A DNA stretch of 14,669 nt from Candidatus Nanopelagicales bacterium (GTDB lineage Bacteria > Actinomycetota > Actinomycetes > S36-B12 > UBA5976), in assembly GCA_030831445.1 (NCBI GenBank), contig JAURLB010000110.1, positions 1 through 14,669 on the forward strand, given 5' to 3'. Shown here piece by piece: positions 1-7,625 of the stretch; position 1 is the first letter of the stretch, and every line of letters begins with the position of its first letter. The translations under genes were made by a program, and so were the position numbers. The notes under the pieces were generated by a model, which saw only the letters and a list, made by a program, of their open reading frames with translations, was not told the DNA's origin and did no database searches.

Positions 1-1
1 A

Positions 2-1303
2 ACTCTGCAGAAGTCACCTGATGGCGCTGTCATAAAAAGAACTGTGCTACCAGGTGGCTTGCGAGTCATATCTGAACAAGTTCCCGCAATACGTTCCGTT
101 TCGGTAGGCATGTGGGTGAATGTGGGAAGCCGCGATGAAGAAACGTCTGTTGCTGGCTCTGCACACTTCTTAGAACATTTACTCTTTAAAGGCACAACTT
201 CAAAAACTGCATTAGAACTCTCCTCAGCGATTGATCGTGTGGGCGGGGAGATGAACGCTTTCACGGCTAAGGAATATACCTGTTTCTATGCCAGAGTATT
301 AGATCAAGATCTACCGGTTGCAATAAGCACGTTGTCAGACATGCTGGTGAATTCAACCATTGACCCGCGAGATTTTGAGGCAGAGCGCCAAGTCATTCTT
401 GAAGAGATTGCAATGCGCGATGATGACTACGCAGATATTGCACACGAAATGTTGGTACAAGCACTGTATGGCACGCAAGACCTCGGACGACCAATTCTTG
501 GCACTCGATCTACCATCACAAAATCTAAGCGAAACACTGTTTGGAATTTCTACAAGCATTACTACAGGCCACATCACATTGTTATTGCGGCGGCAGGTGG
601 AGTAGACCATCAAGAGTTGGTGCAACTTGTGAAGCGTGGGTTTAAGTCCCTGCTGAAAGGTCGTCAGCTTCCAATAAAAGCCCGCAGTGCACGATTTCAG
701 GGCAAAGTGCATCATCAAATGAAAATCACCGATCGTGTGTCGGAGCAATCACACCTTGTCTTGGGTTACCCAGCATTTGCTCGAGGAAATAAGCATCGCT
801 ATGAACTTGGAGTACTCAATACAATTCTTGGTGGCGGTATGTCCTCGCGACTCTTTCAGGAAATTCGAGAGGTAAGAGGACTTGCCTACACAACGTACGC
901 ATTCACACAAGGTTTCAGCGATACGGGGTATCTTGGAATTTATGCTGGGTTTCAACCACAAAAAGCGCAAGAAGTTCTCAATGTTATCCATGAAGTGACC
1001 AACTCCCTCTCAGTGGCGGGGCCGAGTGACGAAGAGTTATACAGAGCAAAAGGTCAACTGAAAGGCTCTTTGGTGTTAGGGCAGGAAGATAGTTCTTCAC
1101 GTATGAATCGCATTGCCAAAGCAGAATTAGTGACCGGAGAACTGCCGTCCGTTGACGAGCTCTTACGGCGCATTGATGCCGTCACTTCAACTCAAGTAGA
1201 AAAACTTGCACGCAATATATTTGCTCAGAAGCACGCTATGTCGCTTGTAGGCCCACATTCATCGGTGAGAGAATTCACGCAGGGCAAAGGTAGGTCTCGA
1301 TGA
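2..1303 (+). CDS. M16 family zinc metallopeptidase (pitrilysin/processing-peptidase type), 5' partial
   Basis: Zinc-dependent peptidase of the M16 clan, related to mitochondrial processing peptidase subunits; the mycobacterial relative next to pnp is called PepR. Numbering from the GTG at 44, the inverted zinc motif HFLEH is at residues 41-45 and the third ligand Glu121 lies 76 residues after His45 (VILEEI), the classical M16 spacing, so the active site looks intact. The C-terminal half carries the family segment RLFQEIREVRGLAY. The reading frame stays open to the left edge and codes for KRTVLPGGLRVISE, typical of this family upstream of the GTG, so the true start probably lies outside the window and about 14 further residues are visible here. 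It overlaps dapB by 4 nt (ATGA), so the two are probably co-translated. Substrate unknown. Confidence 0.93.
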   Translation, partial: TLQKSPDGAVIKRTVLPGGLRVISEQVPAIRSVSVGMWVNVGSRDEETSVAGSAHFLEHLLFKGTTSKTALELSSAIDRVGGEMNAFTAKEYTCFYARVLDQDLPVAISTLSDMLVNSTIDPRDFEAERQVILEEIAMRDDDYADIAHEMLVQALYGTQDLGRPILGTRSTITKSKRNTVWNFYKHYYRPHHIVIAAAGGVDHQELVQLVKRGFKSLLKGRQLPIKARSARFQGKVHHQMKITDRVSEQSHLVLGYPAFARGNKHRYELGVLNTILGGGMSSRLFQEIREVRGLAYTTYAFTQGFSDTGYLGIYAGFQPQKAQEVLNVIHEVTNSLSVAGPSDEELYRAKGQLKGSLVLGQEDSSSRMNRIAKAELVTGELPSVDELLRRIDAVTSTQVEKLARNIFAQKHAMSLVGPHSSVREFTQGKGRSR

Positions 1304-2028
1304 AGGTAGCAGTACTTGGCGCGCAAGGTCGTATGGGTAGTGTTGTGTGCAAGGCAATCGAGGCGAGCGACGATCTTGAACTTATTGCACAACTAGATGT
1401 GCACAATAACATTTCTGAACTCTCTGATCTGCAAGTGGATGTTATTGTCGATTTCACCACCCCAGATGTCGTCATGGAACATATTTCCTACGCTTTGCAG
1501 ACTTCGACTCATATTGTTGTTGGAACTTCTGGCTTTACCAGTGAAAAGTTACATTCGATTGAAATTGAAGCGCAACGTAAGCCTGAAGTAGGTGTACTTA
1601 TTGTTCCCAATTTTTCACTCGGCGCAATCCTGCTCGCCAAATTGGCAAAGAAGGCTGCTCCATACTTCGAGTCAGTCGAGATCATCGAATTACATCATGA
1701 GAGAAAACTCGACGCACCGAGTCAAACAGCGCGCTTTACTGCTGAAGAGATTGCAACCAGTCGCGAAGGTAAAGTGAATCCGGATGCAACCCGGGGTTCA
1801 AAAGAGGCAAGAGGACTTGAAGTCGCCGGAATTCCAATTCACTCAATTCGTTTACCGGGTCTCTTTGCTCACGAAGAGATAATTTTCGGAAATGCTGGAG
1901 AAATTCTTACACTCCGACATGATTCGACAGATCGCCTGGCTTATATGCCTGGAGTTCTAAGTGCGATTCGGGAAATCCCACATCATCCTGGTTTTCATGT
2001 TGGACTCGATTCAATTCTTGACTTGTAA
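1300..2028 (+). CDS. dapB: 4-hydroxy-tetrahydrodipicolinate reductase
   Basis: Cytosolic NAD(P)H-dependent reductase of the diaminopimelate/lysine pathway, acting on the product of DapA (encoded at 5033). It has 242 residues, normal for actinobacterial DapB. The N-terminal Rossmann loop GAQGRMG is at residues 7-13, the hinge segment GTSGF at 75-79, and the catalytic motif ELHHERKLDAPS at 130-141 contains the expected His132, His133 and Lys136. Oddity: the usual SGTA substrate-binding loop reads SQTA, with Gln142 where Gly is nearly invariant; the codon is CAA at 1723-1725. The C-terminus (HDSTDRLAYMPGVL, then GLDSILDL) matches the family, so the gene is not decayed. The ATG overlaps the M16 stop codon, and the next gene begins immediately after its stop. 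Confidence 0.96.
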   Translation: MKVAVLGAQGRMGSVVCKAIEASDDLELIAQLDVHNNISELSDLQVDVIVDFTTPDVVMEHISYALQTSTHIVVGTSGFTSEKLHSIEIEAQRKPEVGVLIVPNFSLGAILLAKLAKKAAPYFESVEIIELHHERKLDAPSQTARFTAEEIATSREGKVNPDATRGSKEARGLEVAGIPIHSIRLPGLFAHEEIIFGNAGEILTLRHDSTDRLAYMPGVLSAIREIPHHPGFHVGLDSILDL

Positions 2029-2472
2029 ATGAAAACAAAAATTCTCTTAGCTGGTATCAGCATTTTGAGTTTCGGCTATATTGGCCTTTCAATGCTCCGA
2101 GCAGCACAATTGCAATCCTACGACGATGTCACTGGGATTCTTTGGCAAATAGGTATTGTGCTAATTGCGGGGATTTCCTTTGGCCTCATTCTCCGTGAAA
2201 TTTGGTTTGGTCTTCAGTTGCAAAAACTCGCCTCGATAATGAATAAAGAGCATTTACTTTTGCCCGATACTTTAGAAAAGTTGCCTTCAGGTCGAACAGA
2301 CCGTAGCGATGCCGACATGCGATTTTTACACATGAAGCAAGAAGTTGAAGCGTCTCCCGATCGTTGGCAGAGTTGGTTTCGGCTAGGTCTCGCTTACGAT
2401 GAAGCGGGGGATAGGCGACGCGCACGTGAAAGTATGCGCAAAGCACTCCAACTGTTTCGAAGTTCTCCCTAA
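2029..2472 (+). CDS. Small membrane protein with a C-terminal TPR-like motif
   Basis: Function unknown. The 147-residue protein has two hydrophobic segments (about residues 4-23 and 37-56) and then a soluble tail ending in a TPR-like helical pair at about 112-143 (WQSWFRLGLAYDEAGDRRRA followed by a second helix). This suggests a membrane-anchored protein with a cytosolic protein-binding tail. The ATG abuts the dapB stop codon with no ribosome binding site of its own, so translation is probably coupled to dapB. Mycobacteria also carry a small transmembrane gene next to dapB, so it may be a conserved partner; that equivalence is from memory and untested. Its stop codon overlaps the stop of the convergent azlD gene. 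Confidence 0.8.
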   Translation: MKTKILLAGISILSFGYIGLSMLRAAQLQSYDDVTGILWQIGIVLIAGISFGLILREIWFGLQLQKLASIMNKEHLLLPDTLEKLPSGRTDRSDADMRFLHMKQEVEASPDRWQSWFRLGLAYDEAGDRRRARESMRKALQLFRSSP

Positions 2473-2777
2473 GCCCAATATCCTCGTGCACGACCTATGG
2501 CTGTAATTAGGGCTGAAATGGTGATAACAAGAATAAATGGCGCACGCATCATCAGTAGTCCCAGCGCACTCAGGGCACCAACAATTCGACCATCAAGGAT
2601 GAAGGCATCTTTTGTCGTGAAGAGTTGTAGTGCGATGAGACCTGAAAGCAAGCCGATTGGTAAGACTGCGATCACTTTCTTCGCCACCTGGTGAGACAGT
2701 AGTGATTCCGGTAAGAAGTATCCAAGAATCTTTAACATAAATGTTGAGAGCGATGCGATGAGAATTGTTGCCCACAT
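2469..2777 (-). CDS. azlD: AzlD-family branched-chain amino acid export subunit
   Basis: Small membrane partner of AzlC. AzlCD/BrnFE/YgaZH pairs export branched-chain and some other amino acids. From the ATG at 2777 the protein has 102 residues, the usual AzlD length, with four hydrophobic segments (about 2-21, 37-53, 62-78 and 79-94) and the family-like RAPFILVI stretch at 78-85. The reading frame extends upstream to 2930, but that extension lies inside azlC and codes for non-membrane sequence, so the ATG two bases after the azlC stop is preferred. A GAGAG sequence at the end of azlC may serve as ribosome binding site. The stop codon (TAG on this strand) overlaps the TAA of the opposing TPR gene. 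Confidence 0.88.
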   Translation of the reverse strand: MWATILIASLSTFMLKILGYFLPESLLSHQVAKKVIAVLPIGLLSGLIALQLFTTKDAFILDGRIVGALSALGLLMMRAPFILVITISALITAIGRARGYWA

Positions 2778-2779
2778 AC

Positions 2780-3436
2780 TTACTCTCTCATCCCGAGTGT
2801 TACTACTGCAGCGAATATCCCAGCAATCAAAATCGGTGTTCCAGCGGGAGTAAACCCAAATGCGAAGAGAGCAACAAGTGCTGAGGCGACTGCAAGAAAT
2901 CGCAAACGCCAGGTTTTGAGCTGTGGCCAAAGTAATGCCAAGAAGCCTGCCACTACTGCCGCATCGAGACCAAGGGCCTGAGGATCACCTGCAATATTGA
3001 TAGCAAGTGCGCCGAGTAGTGTTGCAAGGTTCCAGAAGACAAAGACCGAGATCCCCGTTGTCCAGAATGCAAATGGTCCTGCACCTTTTTCCTTATGTGA
3101 AAGTGCCATAGCGGTGGATTCGTCTATGGTGAGATGACCTGCGAGAATTTTTTTCAGTCCCGTTACCCGAAGTAAGTCATTCATCGAAACCGCGTACGCG
3201 AAGTTTCGAATCCCAACGAAGAATGCTGTAATAATTGCTGCGAAACTTGATCCGCCGGCTGCGATCACGCCAACCAAAGCAAATTGGGAAGCCCCCGTAA
3301 ACATAAATAGGGACAATGTCATCGTTTGCATGACATCAAGGCCACTACTTACGCCCAAAGCACCAAATGAAACTCCATATGATGCGACTCCCACCCCAAT
3401 ACCAATGGCATCAGTGATGATTCGGTTGCGAGGCAT
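2780..3436 (-). CDS. azlC: AzlC-family branched-chain amino acid export permease subunit
   Basis: Large subunit of an AzlCD-type inner-membrane exporter of branched-chain amino acids. From the ATG at 3436 the protein has 218 residues. Family signatures are FTGASQF (residues 46-52), the conserved RNFAY (77-81) and the DEST segment (105-108), set among several hydrophobic helices. A longer form starting with TTG at 3475 would add 13 residues and overlap the regulator gene by 29 nt. The ATG is preferred because it follows the regulator stop by 10 nt and has an AGG 9 nt upstream, whereas the GAGG before the TTG is only 2 nt away. It is followed after 2 nt by azlD and is almost certainly co-transcribed with it and with the regulator. 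The exported amino acid cannot be read from sequence. Confidence 0.9.
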   Translation of the reverse strand: MPRNRIITDAIGIGVGVASYGVSFGALGVSSGLDVMQTMTLSLFMFTGASQFALVGVIAAGGSSFAAIITAFFVGIRNFAYAVSMNDLLRVTGLKKILAGHLTIDESTAMALSHKEKGAGPFAFWTTGISVFVFWNLATLLGALAINIAGDPQALGLDAAVVAGFLALLWPQLKTWRLRFLAVASALVALFAFGFTPAGTPILIAGIFAAVVTLGMRE

Positions 3437-3446
3437 AGGCTGAAAC

Positions 3447-4130
3447 CTAGCGAGTGAGTCCTGAACGGTATCCAATGCCTCGAACAGCTTGCGCTAAGCG
3501 AGGTCCACCCGCATCAAGAATTTTTTTGCGGAGACGCGATACGTGAACTTCGAGCACATGATAATCGCCATACCATTCGCCCCACACCTTATCGATGAGT
3601 TCTTTTCGATGTATGACACGATGCGTATTAGCCAAAAACAGAACGAGTAAATCAAATTCGGTTTTGGTAACACTTAATTCTCGACCCTGAATCTTCACAA
3701 TCCGATTTTCTATATTGACTTCGATCCCTGCGTGCTCAAGGAGTTTGACTTGTTCCTGATTACGCATAAATGTCCGGTGAATCAATGCTCTGGTACGTGT
3801 GACGAGTATTGAATGATCCCGATTGCGGGCGACAAAGTCATCAGCACCTGCGAGTAATACGCTTGATTCGTCCGTATCATCGAGGTATAGCGGTGAAACA
3901 ATTATCGGAATCTGGGTGAAGTTCCGAATTCGTTCACATAGTCCGACTGCAGGTGCAACCGTGGTTTCAACGGCAATCACAACAACATCTGGTTTTGCAC
4001 TTTGTAAGGCGTGAATTAGGGAGCGTGACGAATCAGGAGTCATCGTTCGAAAGCCAGCAAGTTCAAAAAGTTTGCTAACAGTTCGCTGTTGCGCCTCATT
4101 TTCCCCGATCACAAAGATAGACATTTTCAT
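3447..4130 (-). CDS. Orphan OmpR-family regulator with a degenerate receiver domain
   Basis: DNA-binding transcription factor built like a response regulator. Residues 1-121 form a receiver-like domain and about 135-225 an OmpR/PhoB winged helix (ELSVTKTEFDLLVLFL, HRKELIDKVWG, VLEVHVSRLRKKI, AVRGIGYR). The receiver has lost key residues: the phosphoacceptor Asp position in PDVVVIAVE is Ala53 (codon GCC), the acidic pair is reduced to Gly9-Glu10, the conserved Lys is Arg102, and the Thr site falls at Ser79/Pro80. Phosphorylation control is therefore unlikely, and no histidine kinase is nearby. The ATG at 4130 is chosen over the upstream frame start at 4274 because AAGGAG sits 6 nt before it. 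It leads the azlCD operon, so control of export is a natural guess. GlnR and the phosphorylation-independent Streptomyces regulators are the known analogues. Confidence 0.9.
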   Translation of the reverse strand: MKMSIFVIGENEAQQRTVSKLFELAGFRTMTPDSSRSLIHALQSAKPDVVVIAVETTVAPAVGLCERIRNFTQIPIIVSPLYLDDTDESSVLLAGADDFVARNRDHSILVTRTRALIHRTFMRNQEQVKLLEHAGIEVNIENRIVKIQGRELSVTKTEFDLLVLFLANTHRVIHRKELIDKVWGEWYGDYHVLEVHVSRLRKKILDAGGPRLAQAVRGIGYRSGLTR

Positions 4131-4146
4131 TTCTCTCTCCTTGTTC

Positions 4147-4161
4147 CTGTGGATTTCACAG
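4147..4161. promoter_or_regulatory. Inverted repeat upstream of the regulator gene (possible operator)
   Basis: CTGTG-GATTT-CACAG is a perfect 5-bp inverted repeat, 17 bp upstream of the regulator ATG in the divergent region shared with thyX. A shorter related palindrome, TGTG-GA-CACA, lies at 4197-4206, and both are followed by CACAGTT plus a GC-rich step. This could be an operator for the adjacent regulator or part of the minus-strand promoter. The repeat is short and the assignment is tentative. Confidence 0.3.
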
Positions 4162-4263
4162 TTCGCTAACTTTGGTACGGCAACCTCAAGAAATGGTGTG
4201 GACACAGTTGCGAAATGCTCACGTTTTAGGCACGCCTCATCGGGATTCCCTTCAGCGGACGGG

Positions 4264-4269
4264 TAGGCT
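4264..4269 (+). promoter_or_regulatory. Putative -10 element of the thyX promoter (TAGGCT)
   Basis: TAGGCT fits the actinobacterial TAnnnT -10 pattern and is identical to the hexamer before rimO at 10764. Transcription would begin near 4275-4278 and give a short leader containing AAAGGAG at 4286-4292. No convincing -35 is visible. Confidence 0.45.
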
Positions 4270-4302
4270 TTCACACTATTGAGGCAAAGGAGCGTGTTTC
4301 AC

Positions 4303-5025
4303 GTGGGTGAAAGCACTGTCACTTTTCGAAGTGATGTCACTGTAGAACTAGTGAAATCTGCCGCGTCGGATGCAGATGTCATCTGGGCAGCGCGCGTGTC
4401 TACGAAGGGTGAGCAGTCACTTGATGATGTGACTTCCGACCCAACTCGATCCGCTGGACTCATTAACTACTTGATGCGTGATCGACACGGTAGTCCGTTT
4501 GAACATTCATCAATGACGTTTTTCGTGAAGGGGCCGATTTTTATGTGGCGGGAGCACTTCCGTCACCGAATCGCTTCCTATAACGAAGAAAGCGGTCGCT
4601 ACAAGGTGCTCGAGCCCGTCTTCTACGTGCCAGGGGTTGAGCGAAAGCTTGTTCAGGTAGGGAAGCCTGGCGCATACGAGTTCATCGACGGTACGAAAGA
4701 TCAGTACGAACTTGTTGATTCCCTCACTCGTGAGGTGTGCCAAAACGCCTATGACGCCTACATCAAAATGCTCGATGCAGGCATTGCTCGCGAAGTTGCT
4801 CGAATCGTTCTTCCTGTGACGATTTATTCAAGCGCATACGTGACGATGAATGCTCGCGCCTTGATGAATTTCTTGTCATTGAGAATGAAGAGTGAGGGCT
4901 CACATTTCCCATCGTTTCCACAACGCGAAATTGAAATGGTGGCGGAGCGTTATGAAGAAGAGTTCAAGAAACTGATGCCACTAACACATGCAGCCTTCGT
5001 TGAGAATGGTCGCGTAGCTCCTTAG
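4303..5025 (+). CDS. thyX: Flavin-dependent thymidylate synthase
   Basis: Makes dTMP from dUMP using methylenetetrahydrofolate, FAD and NADPH. The ThyX signature RHRxxSxNExSxRY is complete at residues 87-100 (RHRIASYNEESGRY). The dUMP/FAD-binding C-terminal half is present (NARALMNFLSLR, then PSFPQREIEM), and the start of the protein (FRSDVTVELVK) and its end (NGRVAP) match the Streptomyces-type ThyX closely. Start choice: no ATG is available. The GTG at 4303 lies 10 nt after AAAGGAG (4286-4292) and gives 240 residues; GTG 4294 is too close to that site and TTG 4279 lies upstream of it. The stop codon overlaps the ribosome binding site of dapA. No thyA is seen in the window. Confidence 0.95.
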   Translation: MGESTVTFRSDVTVELVKSAASDADVIWAARVSTKGEQSLDDVTSDPTRSAGLINYLMRDRHGSPFEHSSMTFFVKGPIFMWREHFRHRIASYNEESGRYKVLEPVFYVPGVERKLVQVGKPGAYEFIDGTKDQYELVDSLTREVCQNAYDAYIKMLDAGIAREVARIVLPVTIYSSAYVTMNARALMNFLSLRMKSEGSHFPSFPQREIEMVAERYEEEFKKLMPLTHAAFVENGRVAP

Positions 5026-5032
5026 GAGAGAA

Positions 5033-5929
5033 ATGCAATCAGCAAGCAAGCCCTTTGGCTCGGTACTGACAGCAATGGTCACACCTTTCCGTGACGATTT
5101 ATCGGTTGATTTTGATGCGGCCGCTGAGCTGGCTCAGGATTTAGTAGCACTAGGTAACGACGGTCTCATTATTAATGGAACCACAGGTGAATCTGCTACA
5201 ACTTCAAATGATGAAAAAATTGAGCTACTCAAGACAGTACGTCGAGCTGTGGGTGACAATATCCGGATAGTTGCCGGGGTGGGCACCAACGATACGTATA
5301 AGACGATTGAAAATGCCAGGCTTGCCCAAAGTGCTGGAGTTGATGGCCTACTTGTCGTATGTCCCTACTACAACAAACCACCTCAAGAGGGCTTGTACCA
5401 ACACTTTATGGCGGTTGCCAACGCAACGGGGCTTGATGTGATGCTCTACGACATTCCGGGCCGATCTGGTGTTGCAATCAGCAGCGAAACGTTGATCCGT
5501 TTGGCTGAGCATCCTCGAATCGTTGCCAACAAGGACGCAAAAGGAGACTTGTATCAATCTAGTGTGGTGTTGAGCCAATCGAATCTCGTGTATTACTCAG
5601 GAGAGGATGCGCTGAATTTGCCACTACTTTCGATCGGTGCTGTTGGATTTGTTTCTGTTACTGGGCACTTGATTGCAGATCGACTCAAGGCAATGTTGAA
5701 CGCGTTTGAAGCTGGAGATGTAATCAGAGCACAGGAAATCAATCAGTCTTTGGTGCCTGTCACTACTGGCGTAATGACAAAACTTGGCGGTGCCATAATG
5801 GTGAAGGCAGCCCTCGATCTCTTAGGACGAAAAGGTGGCGGTCAAGTTCGTCTTCCTTATGTGGTTGCAGATGAAAAGCATAGAAATGAACTTCGCGAAT
5901 ACTTGAGACTAGGCGGTTTTAGTTTGTGA
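5033..5929 (+). CDS. dapA: 4-hydroxy-tetrahydrodipicolinate synthase
   Basis: Cytosolic aldolase that condenses pyruvate with aspartate semialdehyde, the first committed step of diaminopimelate/lysine synthesis; DapB (1300-2028) takes the next step. The 298-residue TIM barrel shows GTTGES at 49-54, the conserved PYYNKP segment at 111-116, the catalytic Tyr139 and Arg144 in YDIPGRSG, and the Schiff-base Lys167 in VANKDAKGD. The start has a strong AGGAGA 3 nt upstream, built on the thyX stop codon. The stop overlaps the GTG of rnj (GTGA), so thyX, dapA and rnj look like one transcription unit. Confidence 0.97.
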   Translation: MQSASKPFGSVLTAMVTPFRDDLSVDFDAAAELAQDLVALGNDGLIINGTTGESATTSNDEKIELLKTVRRAVGDNIRIVAGVGTNDTYKTIENARLAQSAGVDGLLVVCPYYNKPPQEGLYQHFMAVANATGLDVMLYDIPGRSGVAISSETLIRLAEHPRIVANKDAKGDLYQSSVVLSQSNLVYYSGEDALNLPLLSIGAVGFVSVTGHLIADRLKAMLNAFEAGDVIRAQEINQSLVPVTTGVMTKLGGAIMVKAALDLLGRKGGGQVRLPYVVADEKHRNELREYLRLGGFSL

Positions 5930-7605
5930 TTCATTCACACAGTGATTTAGGAACTCCTCCAGTACTTGCACCAGATGTCTTGCGCATTATTCCACTTGGT
6001 GGGCTTGGTGACGTTGGACGAAACATGGCCATTTTTGAGATGAATTCAAAAATCATCGTTGTGGATTGTGGTGTGCTCTTTCCTGCAGAATCACAGCCTG
6101 GAATTGACCTCATCTTGCCCGATTTCACGTATCTTCATGATCGATGGAATGACATCGAAGCGATATTTCTTACTCATGGCCACGAGGATCACATTGGCGC
6201 AATCCCGTTTTTGTTGAAGAATAGAAACGATATTCCTATTTATGCTACTGAATTAACACTCGCGTTCTTGCAGGCTAAATTGACTGAGCACAGAGTGAGC
6301 GGAATCCTGAGGACTGTTCAGGACAATGAACGAGTTGATACGGGACAATTCCAGGTTTCATTCATTGCAGTGAACCATTCGATTCCTGATGCTGTTGCCC
6401 TCGCAATTACCACGAAAGCGGGAGTTGTCATTCACACAGGCGATTTCAAAATGGACCAACTTCCACTTGACAATCGAATTACAGATCTTGTGACATTGGC
6501 GAAACTCGGTGAACAAGGTGTTGATGTCCTAATGGCTGATTCAACAAATGCTGAGATCCCAGGTTTTGTACCAAGCGAATCTGACATTTTGCCAACGCTT
6601 GAAAGTGTGTTTGTGACTGCTAAAGGCAGAATTATTGTGGCGTCATTTGCCTCGCACGTTCACCGAATTCAACAGATTATTGATGTTGCAGTTATGAATA
6701 AACGCAAAATCGCTTTTATTGGTCGATCCATGGTGCGAAATATGGCAATTGCCAAAGAACTGGGTCACCTCACAATTCCCGATGGAGTCTTAGTGTCGAA
6801 TGGAGACATCGATAACTTTGCAGATCATCAGGTTGTGTTGATTAGCACGGGTTCTCAAGGAGAGCCGATGAGTGCATTGTCCCGAATGGCAAGTAAGGAT
6901 CACAAGATTCACATCACTGAGAATGACACAGTCATTTTAGCTTCGTCACTCATCCCAGGAAATGAAAATTCGGTCGGTCGAGTTATCAATGGGTTGTCCA
7001 GACTTGGCGCGAAGGTAATCCACAAAGGCAACGCCTTCGTCCATGTTTCTGGTCATGCTGCGAGTGGCGAATTGTTAATGCTGTATAACATCGTGAAACC
7101 TAAAAACGTTTTACCTGTTCACGGTGAACCCAGGCATTTACTTGCGAACGCTAACTTAGCTCGCCGAACTGGTGTGCCCAATGTCGTAGTTCTTGAAGAC
7201 GGGATGGTCGCAGACTTGGAGGGTGGGAAGTTACGCGTGGTTGGCGCAGTTGATTGCGGATATGTCTATGTGGATGGTGCGTCAGTTGGTGATATTTCTG
7301 AGGTATCACTCAAAGATCGCAAAATACTCGGTGACGAAGGATTCATCTCATGCATCGTGGCACTAGACCTCACCAACTGCAAAGTTGTGGCAGGACCTGA
7401 AATTCATGCACGAGGATTTGCTGAAGACGACACTGTGTTTAAACCTGTTATTCCGCTGATTCAAGATGCGCTGGAAAGAGCGCTACGCGATTCAGTGACC
7501 GACACCCAACAATTACAACAATTGATGCGACGAACCTTAGGGAAATGGGTTAACGAAACCCATCGCCGCAAGCCGATGATTGTCCCGGTCGTCATTGAAT
7601 CTTGA
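5926..7605 (+). CDS. rnj: Ribonuclease J
   Basis: Metallo-beta-lactamase/beta-CASP RNase with 5'-3' exonuclease and endonuclease activity, used in mRNA decay and rRNA maturation. The length of 559 residues is close to the mycobacterial enzyme. The zinc motif HGHEDH is at 84-89, with further ligands at His151 (NHSIPD) and Asp173 (HTGDFK). The beta-CASP region includes DSTNAEIPG (205-213), GRSMVRNM (266-273), STGSQGEP (308-315) and VSGHA (374-378), and VLPVHGE follows at 395-401. The C-terminus (GKWVNETHRRKPMIVPVVIES) is the conserved RNase J tail. It starts with GTG overlapping the dapA stop by 4 nt, which points to translational coupling. Confidence 0.96.
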   Translation: MIHSHSDLGTPPVLAPDVLRIIPLGGLGDVGRNMAIFEMNSKIIVVDCGVLFPAESQPGIDLILPDFTYLHDRWNDIEAIFLTHGHEDHIGAIPFLLKNRNDIPIYATELTLAFLQAKLTEHRVSGILRTVQDNERVDTGQFQVSFIAVNHSIPDAVALAITTKAGVVIHTGDFKMDQLPLDNRITDLVTLAKLGEQGVDVLMADSTNAEIPGFVPSESDILPTLESVFVTAKGRIIVASFASHVHRIQQIIDVAVMNKRKIAFIGRSMVRNMAIAKELGHLTIPDGVLVSNGDIDNFADHQVVLISTGSQGEPMSALSRMASKDHKIHITENDTVILASSLIPGNENSVGRVINGLSRLGAKVIHKGNAFVHVSGHAASGELLMLYNIVKPKNVLPVHGEPRHLLANANLARRTGVPNVVVLEDGMVADLEGGKLRVVGAVDCGYVYVDGASVGDISEVSLKDRKILGDEGFISCIVALDLTNCKVVAGPEIHARGFAEDDTVFKPVIPLIQDALERALRDSVTDTQQLQQLMRRTLGKWVNETHRRKPMIVPVVIES

Positions 7606-7625
7606 TGAGACACGTGGGACGAATG

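Noticed and set aside
4146..4154. DnaA-box-like sequence TGTGGATTT and the related TGTCCACAG before recA
   Set aside because: Each differs from the DnaA consensus TTATCCACA at about two positions, there is no cluster and no origin genes nearby.
4131..4274. N-terminal extension of the orphan regulator (48 extra residues)
   Set aside because: The extension has no receiver-like sequence, whereas AAGGAG lies 6 nt before the ATG at 4130, where the receiver fold begins.
4622..4640. Second SOS-box-like sequence (CGAAA-GCTT-GTTC) inside thyX
   Set aside because: Both arms deviate, it lies within coding sequence and no promoter is nearby; probably chance.
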